DNA of 64,000 nt from Streptomyces sp. NBC_01283 (GTDB lineage: Bacteria; Actinomycetota; Actinomycetes; Streptomycetales; Streptomycetaceae), in the NCBI RefSeq assembly GCF_041435335.1, contig NZ_CP108430.1, positions 3,640,501 through 3,704,500 on the forward strand. The letters run 5' to 3'. Below, piece after piece: positions 41,854-50,639 of this stretch. Within the stretch, counting starts at the first letter, position 1, and each line of letters starts with the position of its first letter. Below the pieces are notes generated by a model. That model saw only the letters and a list, made by a program, of their open reading frames with translations. It was not told the DNA's origin and ran no database searches. The position numbers were made by a program, and so were the translations under genes.

Positions 41854-43194
41854 ATGCGACTTCGCATACGCGGCAGGAGATCCACCGCCATCGCGGTTCT
41901 TCTCGCCCTCGCCGTGGCGGCGCCCATCACCGCCAACGCCTCACCCGACTCCGCCGACCGGACCGCCGCGCGCGACACGGCGGCGGACGACAACGAAACG
42001 CGCCAGTACGAGATCCAGATCGGCGACAATCGCGCCGCGCGCACCGCGCTCGCCCGCACCGGCGTCGCCATCGACGAGGTCGACGCCCGCTCGGTGGTCG
42101 TCTCGGCCGACGGCCGCGAGGCGGCCGGGCTCCGGGACTCCGGCTACGACCTCAAGGCCCTGGCCGGACCGCCGAAGCGTACGAACGGCGAACCGGTGGA
42201 GGCCAAGGACTTCCCGCCCGCCGACGCGAAGTACCACAACTATGCCGAGATGAACGCGGAGATCGATCAGCGCATCGCGGCCCATCCGACCCTGATGAGC
42301 AAGAAGGTCATCGGCAAGTCCTACTCGGGCCGGGACATCATCGCCATCAAGGTCAGCGACAACGTCGGTACCGACGAGGCCGAGCCCGAGGTCCTCTTCA
42401 CCCACCACCAGCACGCCCGCGAGCACCTGACCGTCGAGATGGCGCTGTACCTGCTGCGTGAACTCGGCGACGACTACGGCACGGACGCGCGCATCAAGAA
42501 GATGGTCGACGAGCGCGAGATCTGGATCGTGCCGGACATGAACCCGGACGGCGGCGAGTACGACATCGCGACCGGCTCCTACCGCAGCTGGCGCAAGAAC
42601 CGCCAGCCCAACAGCGGTTCGTCGAACGTCGGCACCGACCTGAACCGCAACTGGAACTACAAGTGGGGCTGCTGCGGCGGCTCTTCGGGCTCCACCGGCT
42701 CGGAGACGTACCGGGGCAAGGCGGGCGAGTCCGCCCCCGAGGTGAAGGTCGTCGCGGACTTCGTGCGCAGCCGGATCGTCGGCGGCAAGCAGCAGATCAA
42801 GGCCGGCATCGACTTCCACACGTACAGCGAACTGGTCCTGTGGCCCTACGGCTTCACGTACAACGACACGGCCCCCGGCCTGACCCAGGACGACCGCGAC
42901 GCACACGCGGCCGTCGGCACCAAGATGGCCGCGAGCAACGGCTACACCCCCGAGCAGTCCAGTGACCTCTACATCACGGACGGCACGATCGACGACTGGC
43001 TGTGGGGCAACCAGAAGATCTTCAGCTACACCTTCGAGATGTACCCGAGGTCGGGCGGCGGCGGCTTCTACCCGCCCGACGAGGTGATCGAGCGCGAGAC
43101 GTCACGCAACAGGGACGCGGTGCTGCAACTGCTGGAGAACGCCGACTGCATGTACCGGTCCATCGGGAAGGAGGGCCAGTACTGCACGAGTTGA
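41854..43194 (+). CDS. Secreted M14 family zinc carboxypeptidase
   Basis: The 446-residue protein has a signal peptide ([30 protein letters not shown]) and a propeptide-like segment of about 90 residues. The M14 catalytic domain has the zinc ligands [14 protein letters not shown] (HxxE) near 190 and [17 protein letters not shown], substrate Arg/Asn in [13 protein letters not shown], and the catalytic Glu in FSYTFEMYP. This matches extracellular Streptomyces carboxypeptidase T-like enzymes that trim peptides for nutrition. ATG 41854 has CAGGAGA 6 nt upstream. The 5' flank at about 41768-41815 is a low-complexity run of CGCACC-type units. A hairpin terminator follows. Confidence 0.93.
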   Translation: MRLRIRGRRSTAIAVLLALAVAAPITANASPDSADRTAARDTAADDNETRQYEIQIGDNRAARTALARTGVAIDEVDARSVVVSADGREAAGLRDSGYDLKALAGPPKRTNGEPVEAKDFPPADAKYHNYAEMNAEIDQRIAAHPTLMSKKVIGKSYSGRDIIAIKVSDNVGTDEAEPEVLFTHHQHAREHLTVEMALYLLRELGDDYGTDARIKKMVDEREIWIVPDMNPDGGEYDIATGSYRSWRKNRQPNSGSSNVGTDLNRNWNYKWGCCGGSSGSTGSETYRGKAGESAPEVKVVADFVRSRIVGGKQQIKAGIDFHTYSELVLWPYGFTYNDTAPGLTQDDRDAHAAVGTKMAASNGYTPEQSSDLYITDGTIDDWLWGNQKIFSYTFEMYPRSGGGGFYPPDEVIERETSRNRDAVLQLLENADCMYRSIGKEGQYCTS

Positions 43195-43220
43195 GGCGCC
43201 CGCGCCAGCCTCCACGCACA

Positions 43221-43253
43221 AGGGCGCCCCGGCCGCAGCGGCCGGGGCGCCCT
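43221..43253. terminator. Bidirectional terminator after the M14 carboxypeptidase
   Basis: AGGGCGCCCCGGCCGC at 43221-43236 mirrors 43238-43253 perfectly. Allowing a minimal loop leaves a stem of 14 or more pairs between two convergent genes. Confidence 0.85.
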
Positions 43254-43270
43254 CATGTACGGCAGAGCCG

Positions 43271-44764
43271 CTAGACGAACAGGCTGACCACGGCTGCCAC
43301 CGCGAATCCGGCCACCGAAAGCACCGACTCAAGCACCGTCCACGTCTTGAGCGTGTCCCGTTCCGAGATGCCGAAGTACTTCGCCACCATCCAGAAACCG
43401 CCGTCATTGACGTGCGAGGCGAAGATCGAGCCCGCCGAGATCGCCATGATGACCAGGGCGACGAACGCCTGCGAGTGGTCGCCCTCGGCGAGGAGGGGGG
43501 CCACGATGCCCGCCGTCGTCACGATCGCCACCGTCGCCGAGCCCTGGGCGACGCGAAGGACCAGGGAGAGCAGGTAGGCGAGGACGATGATCGGCAGGCC
43601 CACGTCCTGGAAGGTGTCCGAGAGGGCCTTGGCCACACCGCTCGCCTTGAGGACCGCGCCGAAGATGCCGCCGGCGCCGACCACCAGGAGGATGTTGCCG
43701 ACCGGCTTGAGGGACGAGGTCGAGACCGTCTCCAGGGACTTGCGCGACCAGCCGCGCCGGATGCCCAGCAGGTAGTACGCCATGAGCAGCGCGATCGTCA
43801 GGGCCACGAAGGGGCTGCCGAAGAACTCGATCACCGAGCGGAGGGTCGAGGGGTCGAAGGCGATCGACGAGAAGGTCGCGAGGAGGATCAGGAACAGCGG
43901 CGTTCCGATGATCGCGAAGACCATGCCCAGCGGCACCGGCTTCTCGCGCGGCTCGACTCCGGCCGCACGCTGCTCGGCGACGACGGCCTGGCGCGCCTCG
44001 TCGGCGGCCTCGACCATGTCCTGCGGGACGGGCACGAAGATGCGCTTGCCGATCCAGGCGGAGTAGACCCAGGCGGCGATGACGGCGGGGATGCCGCAGA
44101 CGATGCCCATCAGGATGACCCAGCCGAGGTCCACGTGGAGCAGACCGGCCGCGGCCACCGGGCCGGGGTGCGGGGGCAGGAACGCGTGGGTCATCGACAG
44201 ACCCGCGAGCAGGGGCAGGCAGTAGAGCAGGATCGACTTGCCGGAGCGCTTGGCGGCGGCGTACACGATCGGCGCGAGGACGAAGATGCCGACGTCGAAG
44301 AAGACCGGGATGCCGAAGATGAGGCCCGTCAGGCCCATCGCCAGGGGGGCGCGCTTCTCACCGAAGAGGCCGAGCAGGCGGGAGGCCAACACCTCTGCGC
44401 CGCCCGAGACTTCGAGGATCGCGCCGAGCATCGTACCGAGGCCGATGATGATCGCCACATGGCCGAGGATGCCGCCCATGCCGGACTCGATGACCGAGAC
44501 CGCGTCGGACTTCTGGACCGTGCCGAAGAGTTCGGTGACGGAGAGGCCGGCCGAGAGGCCGACGACTATGGAGACCGCGAGCAGCGCCACGAAGGGCTGC
44601 AGCCTGATCTTGATGATCAGGAAGAGGAGCAGCACGATGCCGAGCGCGGCGACGGTCAGCAGACCGGCGGTGCCGTCGATCAGGGTGAGGATTCCGCCCG
44701 TGTGGGGTGGTTCCTCGGCGGGGGCGGCGGCCGCGAGCGCGGCGAAGGGGGACGACGGGGACAT
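43271..44764 (-). CDS. GntP-family gluconate/D-amino-acid type permease
   Basis: The 497-residue transporter has about 12 membrane segments and GntP family motifs (MGGILGHVAIIIGLGTMLGAILEVSGGAEVLA, PVFFDVGIFVLAPIVYAAAKRSGKSILLYCLPLLAGLSMTHAFLPPHPGPVAAA, and ASHVNDGGFWMVAKYFG). Family members import gluconate, idonate or D-serine (DsdX). Here the gene follows ridA and an iclR-kinase pair on the same strand and faces a D-amino-acid dehydratase and a deacylase, so a sugar amino acid is a plausible substrate. A 16-bp hairpin lies between ridA and this gene. Confidence 0.92.
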   Translation of the reverse strand: MSPSSPFAALAAAAPAEEPPHTGGILTLIDGTAGLLTVAALGIVLLLFLIIKIRLQPFVALLAVSIVVGLSAGLSVTELFGTVQKSDAVSVIESGMGGILGHVAIIIGLGTMLGAILEVSGGAEVLASRLLGLFGEKRAPLAMGLTGLIFGIPVFFDVGIFVLAPIVYAAAKRSGKSILLYCLPLLAGLSMTHAFLPPHPGPVAAAGLLHVDLGWVILMGIVCGIPAVIAAWVYSAWIGKRIFVPVPQDMVEAADEARQAVVAEQRAAGVEPREKPVPLGMVFAIIGTPLFLILLATFSSIAFDPSTLRSVIEFFGSPFVALTIALLMAYYLLGIRRGWSRKSLETVSTSSLKPVGNILLVVGAGGIFGAVLKASGVAKALSDTFQDVGLPIIVLAYLLSLVLRVAQGSATVAIVTTAGIVAPLLAEGDHSQAFVALVIMAISAGSIFASHVNDGGFWMVAKYFGISERDTLKTWTVLESVLSVAGFAVAAVVSLFV

Positions 44765-44806
44765 CTTTGACCTCGTAAGTGCATGGGGCTTTCGGGGCAG
44801 GGGGGA

Positions 44807-44851
44807 TCACGGCGCGGCGCCCGAAGGGGGGAGTTGGGCGCCGCGCCGTGA
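44807..44851 (-). terminator. Hairpin between ridA and the GntP permease gene
   Basis: TCACGGCGCGGCGCCC at 44807-44822 pairs perfectly with 44836-44851 (13-nt loop). It may lower read-through from the kinase-iclR-ridA unit into the permease gene, or stabilise the upstream mRNA. Confidence 0.65.
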
Positions 44852-44893
44852 AGACTTGCGGCTTGCGGAGGGTGGATCAGGGGACGGGCTGCG

Positions 44894-45304
44894 TCAGCTC
44901 AGGACGGCGAGCGCGTCGATCTCGATGAGCAGCCCCTTGGGCAGGCCCACGTAGACCGTGGTGCGGGCCGAGGCGGGGGCCTTGAGGCCCTGCTCCTCGA
45001 AGTAGGCGTTGTAGATCTCGTTCATCTCGGCGAAGTGGTCCACGTCCGTGAGGTAGACGCGCATCATCATCACGTCGTCCCAGGTCGCGCCGCCCTCTTC
45101 GAGGATCGCCTTGACGTTGGCGAACGTCTGGAGGGTCTGCTCGCGCAGGGTGGGGCCCGCGGGGGTGGGGGCCTTGCCCTCCTCGGCGGGCAGGAAGCCG
45201 ACCTGACCGGCGACCTGAAGGATGTTGCCCTTCTTGACGCCGTGGGAGAACTTCGCGGGCGGGGTGGTGTGGGTGGCCGGGGTGAGCGCGGTCTTCTCGG
45301 TCAT
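44894..45304 (-). CDS. RidA/YjgF family enamine-imine deaminase
   Basis: The 136-residue protein is a Rid trimer subunit. GNILQVAGQVGFLP is the N-terminal motif, and the C-terminal active site SARTTVYVGLPKGLLIEIDALAVL has the conserved Arg near 118 and Glu near 130 that hydrolyse 2-aminoacrylate-type intermediates. Such intermediates are released by PLP-dependent dehydratases. The D-amino-acid dehydratase of this island would produce one, which explains the clustering. It lies 6 nt after the iclR stop in the same operon. Confidence 0.93.
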   Translation of the reverse strand: MTEKTALTPATHTTPPAKFSHGVKKGNILQVAGQVGFLPAEEGKAPTPAGPTLREQTLQTFANVKAILEEGGATWDDVMMMRVYLTDVDHFAEMNEIYNAYFEEQGLKAPASARTTVYVGLPKGLLIEIDALAVLS

Positions 45305-45310
45305 GGTCGT

Positions 45311-46069
45311 TCAGGCTTCCTTGAGGGGTGACTTGCCGGAGTACTCCCGGCTGATGGCGTCCGCCGTACGGCGCACCAGCGGGAGCAGCGTGAGGAGTTC
45401 CTCGGCGGTGACGACGACATTCGGCGCTGAGACCGACATGGCGGCGACGACCCGGCCGTCCGCACCGCGGATGGGGGCCCCGATGCAGTTGATGGACTCC
45501 TCGTGGCCACCGAGATCGGTGGCCCATCCCTGCTCGCGCACCGTCGCCAGCTCCTTGAGGAACGCGGCGGCGTTGGGCGTCGAACGGGACGTGTACGTGG
45601 GGTAGTCGAGCTTCTCCGCGATCGCACGGCGCTCGGCCTCGGGAAAGTCGGAGATCAGCAGCTTGGCCACGGCGGCGACCGTGATCGCCACCGGCTTCCC
45701 GATGCGCGAGTACATCCGCACCGGGTAGCGGCTCTCGACCTTGTCGATGTAGAGGACTTCCTGCTCCTCGTAGACCGCGAGGTGGACCGTGTGGCCGCAC
45801 TTCTCGTTCAGTGCGAGGAGATGGGGGTGCGCGATCTCGCGTACGTCGAGGTTCTCGACGGCCTCCTGGGCGAGCGCGAAGAGGCGGGCGCCCAGGCGGT
45901 AGCGCTGGTCGGACTGGCGGTAGACCAGGCCGTGTTCGTGCAGCGTGCGAAGGAGCCGCAGCGCGGTGGACTTGTGCACTTCGAGGCGCTCGGCGACCTG
46001 GCCGAGATCGGCCGGGCCTTCGGCGAGCAGCGGCAGGATGGACAGGGCGCGGTCGACGGTCTGGCTCAT
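45311..46069 (-). CDS. IclR-family transcriptional regulator
   Basis: The 252-residue regulator has a winged helix (VDRALSILPLLAEGPADLGQVAERLEVHKSTALRLLRTL) and an IclR effector domain (HTVHLAVYEEQEVLYIDKVESRYPVRMYSRIGKP, INCIGAPIRGADGRVVAAMSVSAP). The family includes KdgR-type regulators of 2-keto-3-deoxygluconate metabolism. The start overlaps the kinase stop (ATGA). A perfect 7-bp dyad in the kinase-dehydratase divergent promoter (47269-47287) is the likely operator. Confidence 0.93.
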   Translation of the reverse strand: MSQTVDRALSILPLLAEGPADLGQVAERLEVHKSTALRLLRTLHEHGLVYRQSDQRYRLGARLFALAQEAVENLDVREIAHPHLLALNEKCGHTVHLAVYEEQEVLYIDKVESRYPVRMYSRIGKPVAITVAAVAKLLISDFPEAERRAIAEKLDYPTYTSRSTPNAAAFLKELATVREQGWATDLGGHEESINCIGAPIRGADGRVVAAMSVSAPNVVVTAEELLTLLPLVRRTADAISREYSGKSPLKEA

Positions 46070-47157
46070 GTACGTGCCTCCTCCTTGGCCTCAGTGTTCG
46101 CGGGGACGCCGTCCGTCCAGCCCGGGCCGAGACGAAGTGTCCCCCAGGCCTCGGCGTCCAGTGCGGCAAGACGATCGGTGTGCGCCCTCGCGGGAGGGGT
46201 GGCGAGGTCGCCGGGGACGGTGAGCGCGGCGGCCGCCATCAGGTGCCCGTGGCGCAGCCGCCGCTCGGCGGGGAGTCCGCGCAGGGTGGCGGAGAGGAAC
46301 CCGGCGGCGAAGGCGTCACCGGCGCCGACGGGGGCGACGACGTCGACCTTGAGCGCCGGCTGGAAGACGGAGGGCTCGCCCGCGGCGAGTCCCTCCGTGA
46401 AGACGGTGGCGCCGCTGCTGCCCTGCTTGACGACCAGGGTGGCGGGCTCGGGGAGCGCGGCGCGGATGGCGTTGGGGCCGCCGGTGATGCCCCAGGCGTC
46501 GGCGGCCTCGTCCTCGCCGACGAAGACGAGGTCGGCGCCGCGGGCGAGGTCGAGGAGGACGCGGGGGCCCTCGCCGTCACCCGTGCCGCTCCACAGGCCG
46601 GGGCGGTGGTTGACGTCGAAGGACACCAGCGGGCGGCCGGGGCGGGGTGCGGTCAGTTCGCGCAGGAGGGCGAGGCAGTCCGCGGAGAGGGCGGCGGTGA
46701 TGCCGGAGAGGTGCAGGATCCGGCCGGAGGCGAGGGCGTCGTGGTCCACGCTGTCCGGGTCCGGGGACATCGCGGAGGCGGCGGAGCCCGCGCGGTAGTA
46801 GAGGACCTCGTGGGCGTCGGTGTCGCGGTCGTCGGCGGTGCGGAAGTAGATGCCGGTGGGGCGGTGCGGATCGCGGCGCACGGCTCGTGTGTCGACTCCG
46901 TAGCGGGCGATCGCCTCGACGAGGTGGTCCCCGAAGCCGTCGGCGCCGACGCGGCTGACCCAGCGGGTGCGGTGCCCGGCCGCGGCGAGCGCGCAGGCGA
47001 CGTTCGACTCGGCGCCGCCGATTCCGCGATCGAAGGAGGGGACGTCGGCGAGGCGGCCCGCGCGGGAGGGCAGGAACGTGACCATGGACTCGCCGAGCGC
47101 GACGACGTCCACGCCGTTCGCGTCGCCCGGCACTCCGTCTGCGGTCACCTTCGACAC
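46066..47157 (-). CDS. PfkB-family sugar kinase (2-keto-3-deoxygluconate kinase-like)
   Basis: The 363-residue kinase has the PfkB signatures: an N-terminal VVALGESMVTFLPSRAGRLADV with GGAESNVACALAAAG, and a C-terminal active site VDVVAPVGAGDAFAAGFLSATL (catalytic Asp in GAGDAF). The GESMVTF opening, TGIYFRTADDRDTDAHEVLYYRAGSAAS and the FDVNHRPGLW block resemble KDG kinases. In context it would make 2-keto-3-deoxy-6-phosphogluconate. GTG 47157 is favoured by GGAG 5 nt upstream. It is first in a kinase-iclR-ridA operon, divergent from the dehydratase. Confidence 0.9.
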   Translation of the reverse strand: MSKVTADGVPGDANGVDVVALGESMVTFLPSRAGRLADVPSFDRGIGGAESNVACALAAAGHRTRWVSRVGADGFGDHLVEAIARYGVDTRAVRRDPHRPTGIYFRTADDRDTDAHEVLYYRAGSAASAMSPDPDSVDHDALASGRILHLSGITAALSADCLALLRELTAPRPGRPLVSFDVNHRPGLWSGTGDGEGPRVLLDLARGADLVFVGEDEAADAWGITGGPNAIRAALPEPATLVVKQGSSGATVFTEGLAAGEPSVFQPALKVDVVAPVGAGDAFAAGFLSATLRGLPAERRLRHGHLMAAAALTVPGDLATPPARAHTDRLAALDAEAWGTLRLGPGWTDGVPANTEAKEEART

Positions 47158-47268
47158 GTCCGCTCCAACCCCTTGCTGTCCTGATCGCTGTCCTGGTCCG
47201 CCGCCCGGATCCGTTGACCCGGCGTTGGCTCGGATGTTAGACAGCAGTAAGCGACATACGCAATGACC

Positions 47269-47287
47269 GTTGCACATCATGCAACGC
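47269..47287. promoter_or_regulatory. Candidate IclR operator in the divergent promoter
   Basis: CGTTGCA-CATCA-TGCAACG is a perfect 7-bp inverted repeat with a 5-nt spacer. It sits 20 nt before the dehydratase ATG and 112 bp before the kinase start. The IclR gene is one of the genes it would control. Confidence 0.7.
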
Positions 47288-47306
47288 ACCTTTTCGAGGA
47301 GGCGCC

Positions 47307-48614
47307 ATGGCCGCCGACAACGCAGCCGACCGCTCCGCCGGACGTCTTGCCCGGGAGCTCGACCGGCTCGCAGAAGAGCGGGTCGACCACCGCTTCAAGG
47401 GCCTCCCGCCGGACGCGGAGGGGCTGACGGTCGGCGAGCTCGCGGCCCAGCGCAGGAACCTCTTCACGGACGGGTTCACCACCCCCGTCCTCGCCCTCTC
47501 CGCCGAGCGCCTCGAACACAACCTCGCGCTGATGGAGACGTACGCCGAGCGGCACGGCCTCGCCTTCGCCCCGCACGGCAAGACGTCCATGGCGCCGCAG
47601 CTCTTCGCGCGTCAGATCGAGCACGGGGCGTGGGGCATCACCCTCGCCGTGCCGCACCAGGTGCGGGTGGCGCGCGCCTACGGCATCGAGCGGATCTTCC
47701 TCGCCAACGAGCTGGTGGACGCGGCGGCGCTGCGCTGGATCGCCGGCGAGCTGGACGCCGATCCCTCCTTCCGCTTCATCTGCTACGTCGACTCCGTGCC
47801 CGGCGTCGCCCTGATGGACGCCGCTCTGCGCGCGGCGGGCGCGACGCGTCCCGTCGACGTCGTGGTCGAGCTCGGCGCGGGTGACGGGGCGCGCACCGGT
47901 GTGCGTACGGAGAGCGAGTGCGTCGAGATCGCCAACGCGGTCGCGGCGGCGGACACGCTGCGCCTGGTGGGCGTCGCCGGGTACGAGGGCGAGGTGCCGG
48001 ACGCGACCCCCGAGCGGGTACGGGCCTGGCTGGGCCGGCTCACCTCGCTCGCCGTGGAGTTCGACAAGGCGAACCGGTTCGCGGACCTGGACGAGATCGT
48101 CGTCAGCGCGGGTGGCAGCGCGTGGTTCGACGCGGTGGCGGATGTCTTCGCGCAGATCCCCGAACTGTCCGTGCCGGTGCTGAAGTTGCTCCGCTCGGGT
48201 GCGTACGTCTCTCATGACGACGGCCACTACCGTCACTTGACGCCGTTCAACCGGGTCCCGGAGGAGGGTGCGCTGCACCCCGCGTTCCGCCTCTGGGCGC
48301 AGGTGGTGTCCCGGCCCACGCCGGAGCAGGCGTTCACAAACGCGGGGAAGCGGGACGCGGCGTACGACATCGACCTGCCCGAGGCGCAGGTCGTCCACCG
48401 GGGTGGGGTGGACCGGCCCGCGACGGGCGTCACGGTGACGGGCCTCTCCGATCAGCACGGGTGGGTCCGGACGACCTCCGACGCGGATCTTGCCGTGGGC
48501 GACTGGGTCGGGCTTGGGCTCTCGCACCCCTGCACGTCCTTCGACAAGTGGCAGCTGATTCCTCTGGTCGAGGCGGACGGCACGGTCACGGACTACGTCC
48601 GCACCTATTTCTGA
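47307..48614 (+). CDS. PLP-dependent D-amino-acid dehydratase/deaminase (DSD1/D-glucosaminate dehydratase-like)
   Basis: The 435-residue protein has an alanine-racemase-type TIM barrel with the PLP lysine in FAPHGKTSMAPQLF near residue 95. It also has VVVELGAGDGARTGVR (substrate/phosphate region), a GGSAWFD loop, and a C-terminal metal site SHPCTSFDKWQLIP (HxC as in D-serine dehydratase and D-threonine aldolase). Enzymes of this fold eliminate water and ammonia from D-amino acids. In context D-glucosaminate to 2-keto-3-deoxygluconate is the best fit, though D-serine or other D-amino acids remain possible. It is divergent from the kinase operon. ATG 47307 has GAGGAGG upstream. Confidence 0.85.
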   Translation: MAADNAADRSAGRLARELDRLAEERVDHRFKGLPPDAEGLTVGELAAQRRNLFTDGFTTPVLALSAERLEHNLALMETYAERHGLAFAPHGKTSMAPQLFARQIEHGAWGITLAVPHQVRVARAYGIERIFLANELVDAAALRWIAGELDADPSFRFICYVDSVPGVALMDAALRAAGATRPVDVVVELGAGDGARTGVRTESECVEIANAVAAADTLRLVGVAGYEGEVPDATPERVRAWLGRLTSLAVEFDKANRFADLDEIVVSAGGSAWFDAVADVFAQIPELSVPVLKLLRSGAYVSHDDGHYRHLTPFNRVPEEGALHPAFRLWAQVVSRPTPEQAFTNAGKRDAAYDIDLPEAQVVHRGGVDRPATGVTVTGLSDQHGWVRTTSDADLAVGDWVGLGLSHPCTSFDKWQLIPLVEADGTVTDYVRTYF

Positions 48615-48918
48615 TCCTTTCTGGCCCCTGGGCCTCTGGGGGCCCGATCACCCCGCGGTATCGGCCGGCGAACAAGCAGAACCGCCGCTTCGCAACGGAT
48701 GTCTCCCACCCACCCACCCGAGTACCCCGCAGTCCAGGGTGGGCGGGCGGGAAACCATCGCTCCCCCCAAGGGGCAGTCGCCAACGGCGGTCGGCCCCCA
48801 CCAGGGCCACCCGCACCCGACGACGCGAGCCGCACGGGTGGTGCGGGTGGGAACGACACCCCGGCCGAAGGCCGGGGCACCACGCACGACCCGCACCCGA
48901 AGAGGGAGAGGCACCCCC
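48615..48918 (+). other. Spacer with two hairpins between dehydratase and deacylase genes
   Basis: No gene is supported in these 304 bp. CCACCCGCACC at 48807-48817 pairs with GGTGCGGGTGG at 48840-48850, and CCCCGGCC at 48859-48866 pairs with 48870-48877. They could end the dehydratase transcript or set relative expression of the downstream deacylase. Confidence 0.55.
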
Positions 48919-50520
48919 ATGGACCTGGTCATCCGGGACGCACGCGTCATCGACGGCACCGGAGGTGCCTCGTACCGAGCCGACATCGGCGTACACGAGG
49001 GCAGGATCGCCCAGATCCACCGGGAGGGGGAGGCGGGCCCCCGCCCCACGGGGACCCGCACGGTAGAGGCCCACGGCCTGGCCCTCGCGCCCGGTTTCAT
49101 CGACATGCACGCCCACAGCGACCTCGCCCTCCTGAGAGACCCCGACCACAGCGCGAAGGCCGCCCAGGGCGTCACCCTGGAGGTCATCGGCCAGGACGGG
49201 CTGAGCTACGCCCCCGTGGACGACCGCACCCTCGCCCAGGTCCGCCAGGCCATCACCGGCTGGAACGGCGACGGAAGCGACATCGACTTCGACTGGCGCA
49301 CGGTCGGCGAGTACCTGGACCGCCTGGACCGGCAGGGCACGGCCGTGAACGCGGCCTACCTCATCCCGCAGGGCACCGTCCGGATGTACGCGGTCGGCTG
49401 GGACGACCGCCCGGCGACCCCCGCCGAGGTCGACCGCATGAAGCAGCTCGTCGCGGAAGGGATGGAGCAGGGCGCCGTCGGCATGTCGTCGGGCCTCACC
49501 TACACCCCCGGCATGTACGCCGACGACTCCGAACTCACCGAGCTCTGCAAGGTGGTGGCTCAGCACAACGGCTACTACTGCCCCCACCACCGCAGTTACG
49601 GCGCCGGCGCCCTCCAGGCGTACGAGGAGATGGTCAACCTCACGCGCACCGCGAACTGTCCCCTCCACCTCGCCCACGCCACCATGAACTTCGGCGTGAA
49701 CAAGGGCAAGGCGCCCGACCTGCTCGCACTCCTCGACGACGCGCTCGCGACCGGCGCGGACATCACCCTCGACACGTACCCCTACACCCCCGGCTGCACG
49801 ACCCTGGTCGCCATGCTGCCGAGCTGGGCCAGCGAGGGCGGGCCCGACGCGATCCTCGCCCGGCTCCAGGACGACGAGGTGGCGGAGAAGATCCGGCATC
49901 ACATGGAGGTCATCGGCGCCGACGGCTGTCACGGCGTACCGATCGAGTGGGACAAGATCGAGATCTCGGGTGTGAGCGACCCCGGCCTCGCGTCCTGCGT
50001 GGGCAAGACCGTCGCCCAGTCCGCCGAGCAGCGCGGCGAGGAGCCCTGGATCACCGCACGCCGCCTGCTCATCAACGACAGGCTGGGGTCGACGATCCTC
50101 CAGCACGTGGGGCACGAGGAGAACGTCCAGGCGATCATGCAGCACCCCGTGCACACCGGCGGCAGCGACGGCATCCTGCAGGGCTTCAAGCCGCACCCGC
50201 GCGCGTACGGCACGTTCCCGCAGTACCTCGGCCGGTATGTGCGCGACCTCGGCGTCCTCACCCTCGAAGAATGCGTCGCCCACCTCACCGGGCGCCCGGC
50301 GGCCCGCCTGCGCCTGCCCGACCGGGGCATCGTCCGCGAGGGCTACCGCGCCGACCTGGTGCTCTTCGACCCGGAGACGGTCGCGGCGGGTTCGACCTTC
50401 GACGCTCCCCGCACCCTTCCCACGGGCATCCCGCACGTCCTGATCGACGGCAAGTTCGTGATGGAGGACGGACGGCGCACGGACGTCCTCGCGGGACGGT
50501 CCGTACGCCGGACTCCTTGA
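48919..50520 (+). CDS. N-acyl-D-amino-acid deacylase family amidohydrolase
   Basis: The 533-residue metal-dependent hydrolase removes N-acyl groups from D-amino acids. It shows the amidohydrolase HxH (FIDMHAHSDLALL), CPHHRSYG and LHLAHATMNF histidines, and the catalytic Asp in HTGGSDGI near 417. In characterised D-aminoacylases a metal-ligand Cys lies in a GNCGxS-type motif. Here the same place reads IGQDGLSYAP, so the Cys is replaced by Asp, as in a distinct subgroup. In this island N-acetyl-D-glucosaminate is an attractive substrate. ATG 48919 is the start of the family alignment (MDLVIRDARVIDG). Confidence 0.9.
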   Translation: MDLVIRDARVIDGTGGASYRADIGVHEGRIAQIHREGEAGPRPTGTRTVEAHGLALAPGFIDMHAHSDLALLRDPDHSAKAAQGVTLEVIGQDGLSYAPVDDRTLAQVRQAITGWNGDGSDIDFDWRTVGEYLDRLDRQGTAVNAAYLIPQGTVRMYAVGWDDRPATPAEVDRMKQLVAEGMEQGAVGMSSGLTYTPGMYADDSELTELCKVVAQHNGYYCPHHRSYGAGALQAYEEMVNLTRTANCPLHLAHATMNFGVNKGKAPDLLALLDDALATGADITLDTYPYTPGCTTLVAMLPSWASEGGPDAILARLQDDEVAEKIRHHMEVIGADGCHGVPIEWDKIEISGVSDPGLASCVGKTVAQSAEQRGEEPWITARRLLINDRLGSTILQHVGHEENVQAIMQHPVHTGGSDGILQGFKPHPRAYGTFPQYLGRYVRDLGVLTLEECVAHLTGRPAARLRLPDRGIVREGYRADLVLFDPETVAAGSTFDAPRTLPTGIPHVLIDGKFVMEDGRRTDVLAGRSVRRTP

Positions 50521-50521
50521 A

Positions 50522-50600
50522 CCGCTACCTCCGGGACGCGTCCGGCCTTGGCAGCTTGCAGCCCTGGCGGGGCCGTCACCTTGCCGTGCCGGTCGTCTCC
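50522..50600 (-). pseudogene. Decayed 3' fragment of a third trypsin-like protease gene
   Basis: The segment repeats the 3' end of the intact protease at 51701 in the same orientation. CCGCTACCTCCGGG and GCAGCTTGCAGCCC recur, and after a gap of about 85 bp the GACCGGCACGGCAA block (VDRHGNVTV in the intact copy, DDRHGKVTA here) follows. No reading frame survives. It starts 2 nt past the deacylase stop. Confidence 0.65.
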
Positions 50601-50639
50601 GCCTGCCGGGAACTGCACGGGCTCCGCCGCAAACCGCTA

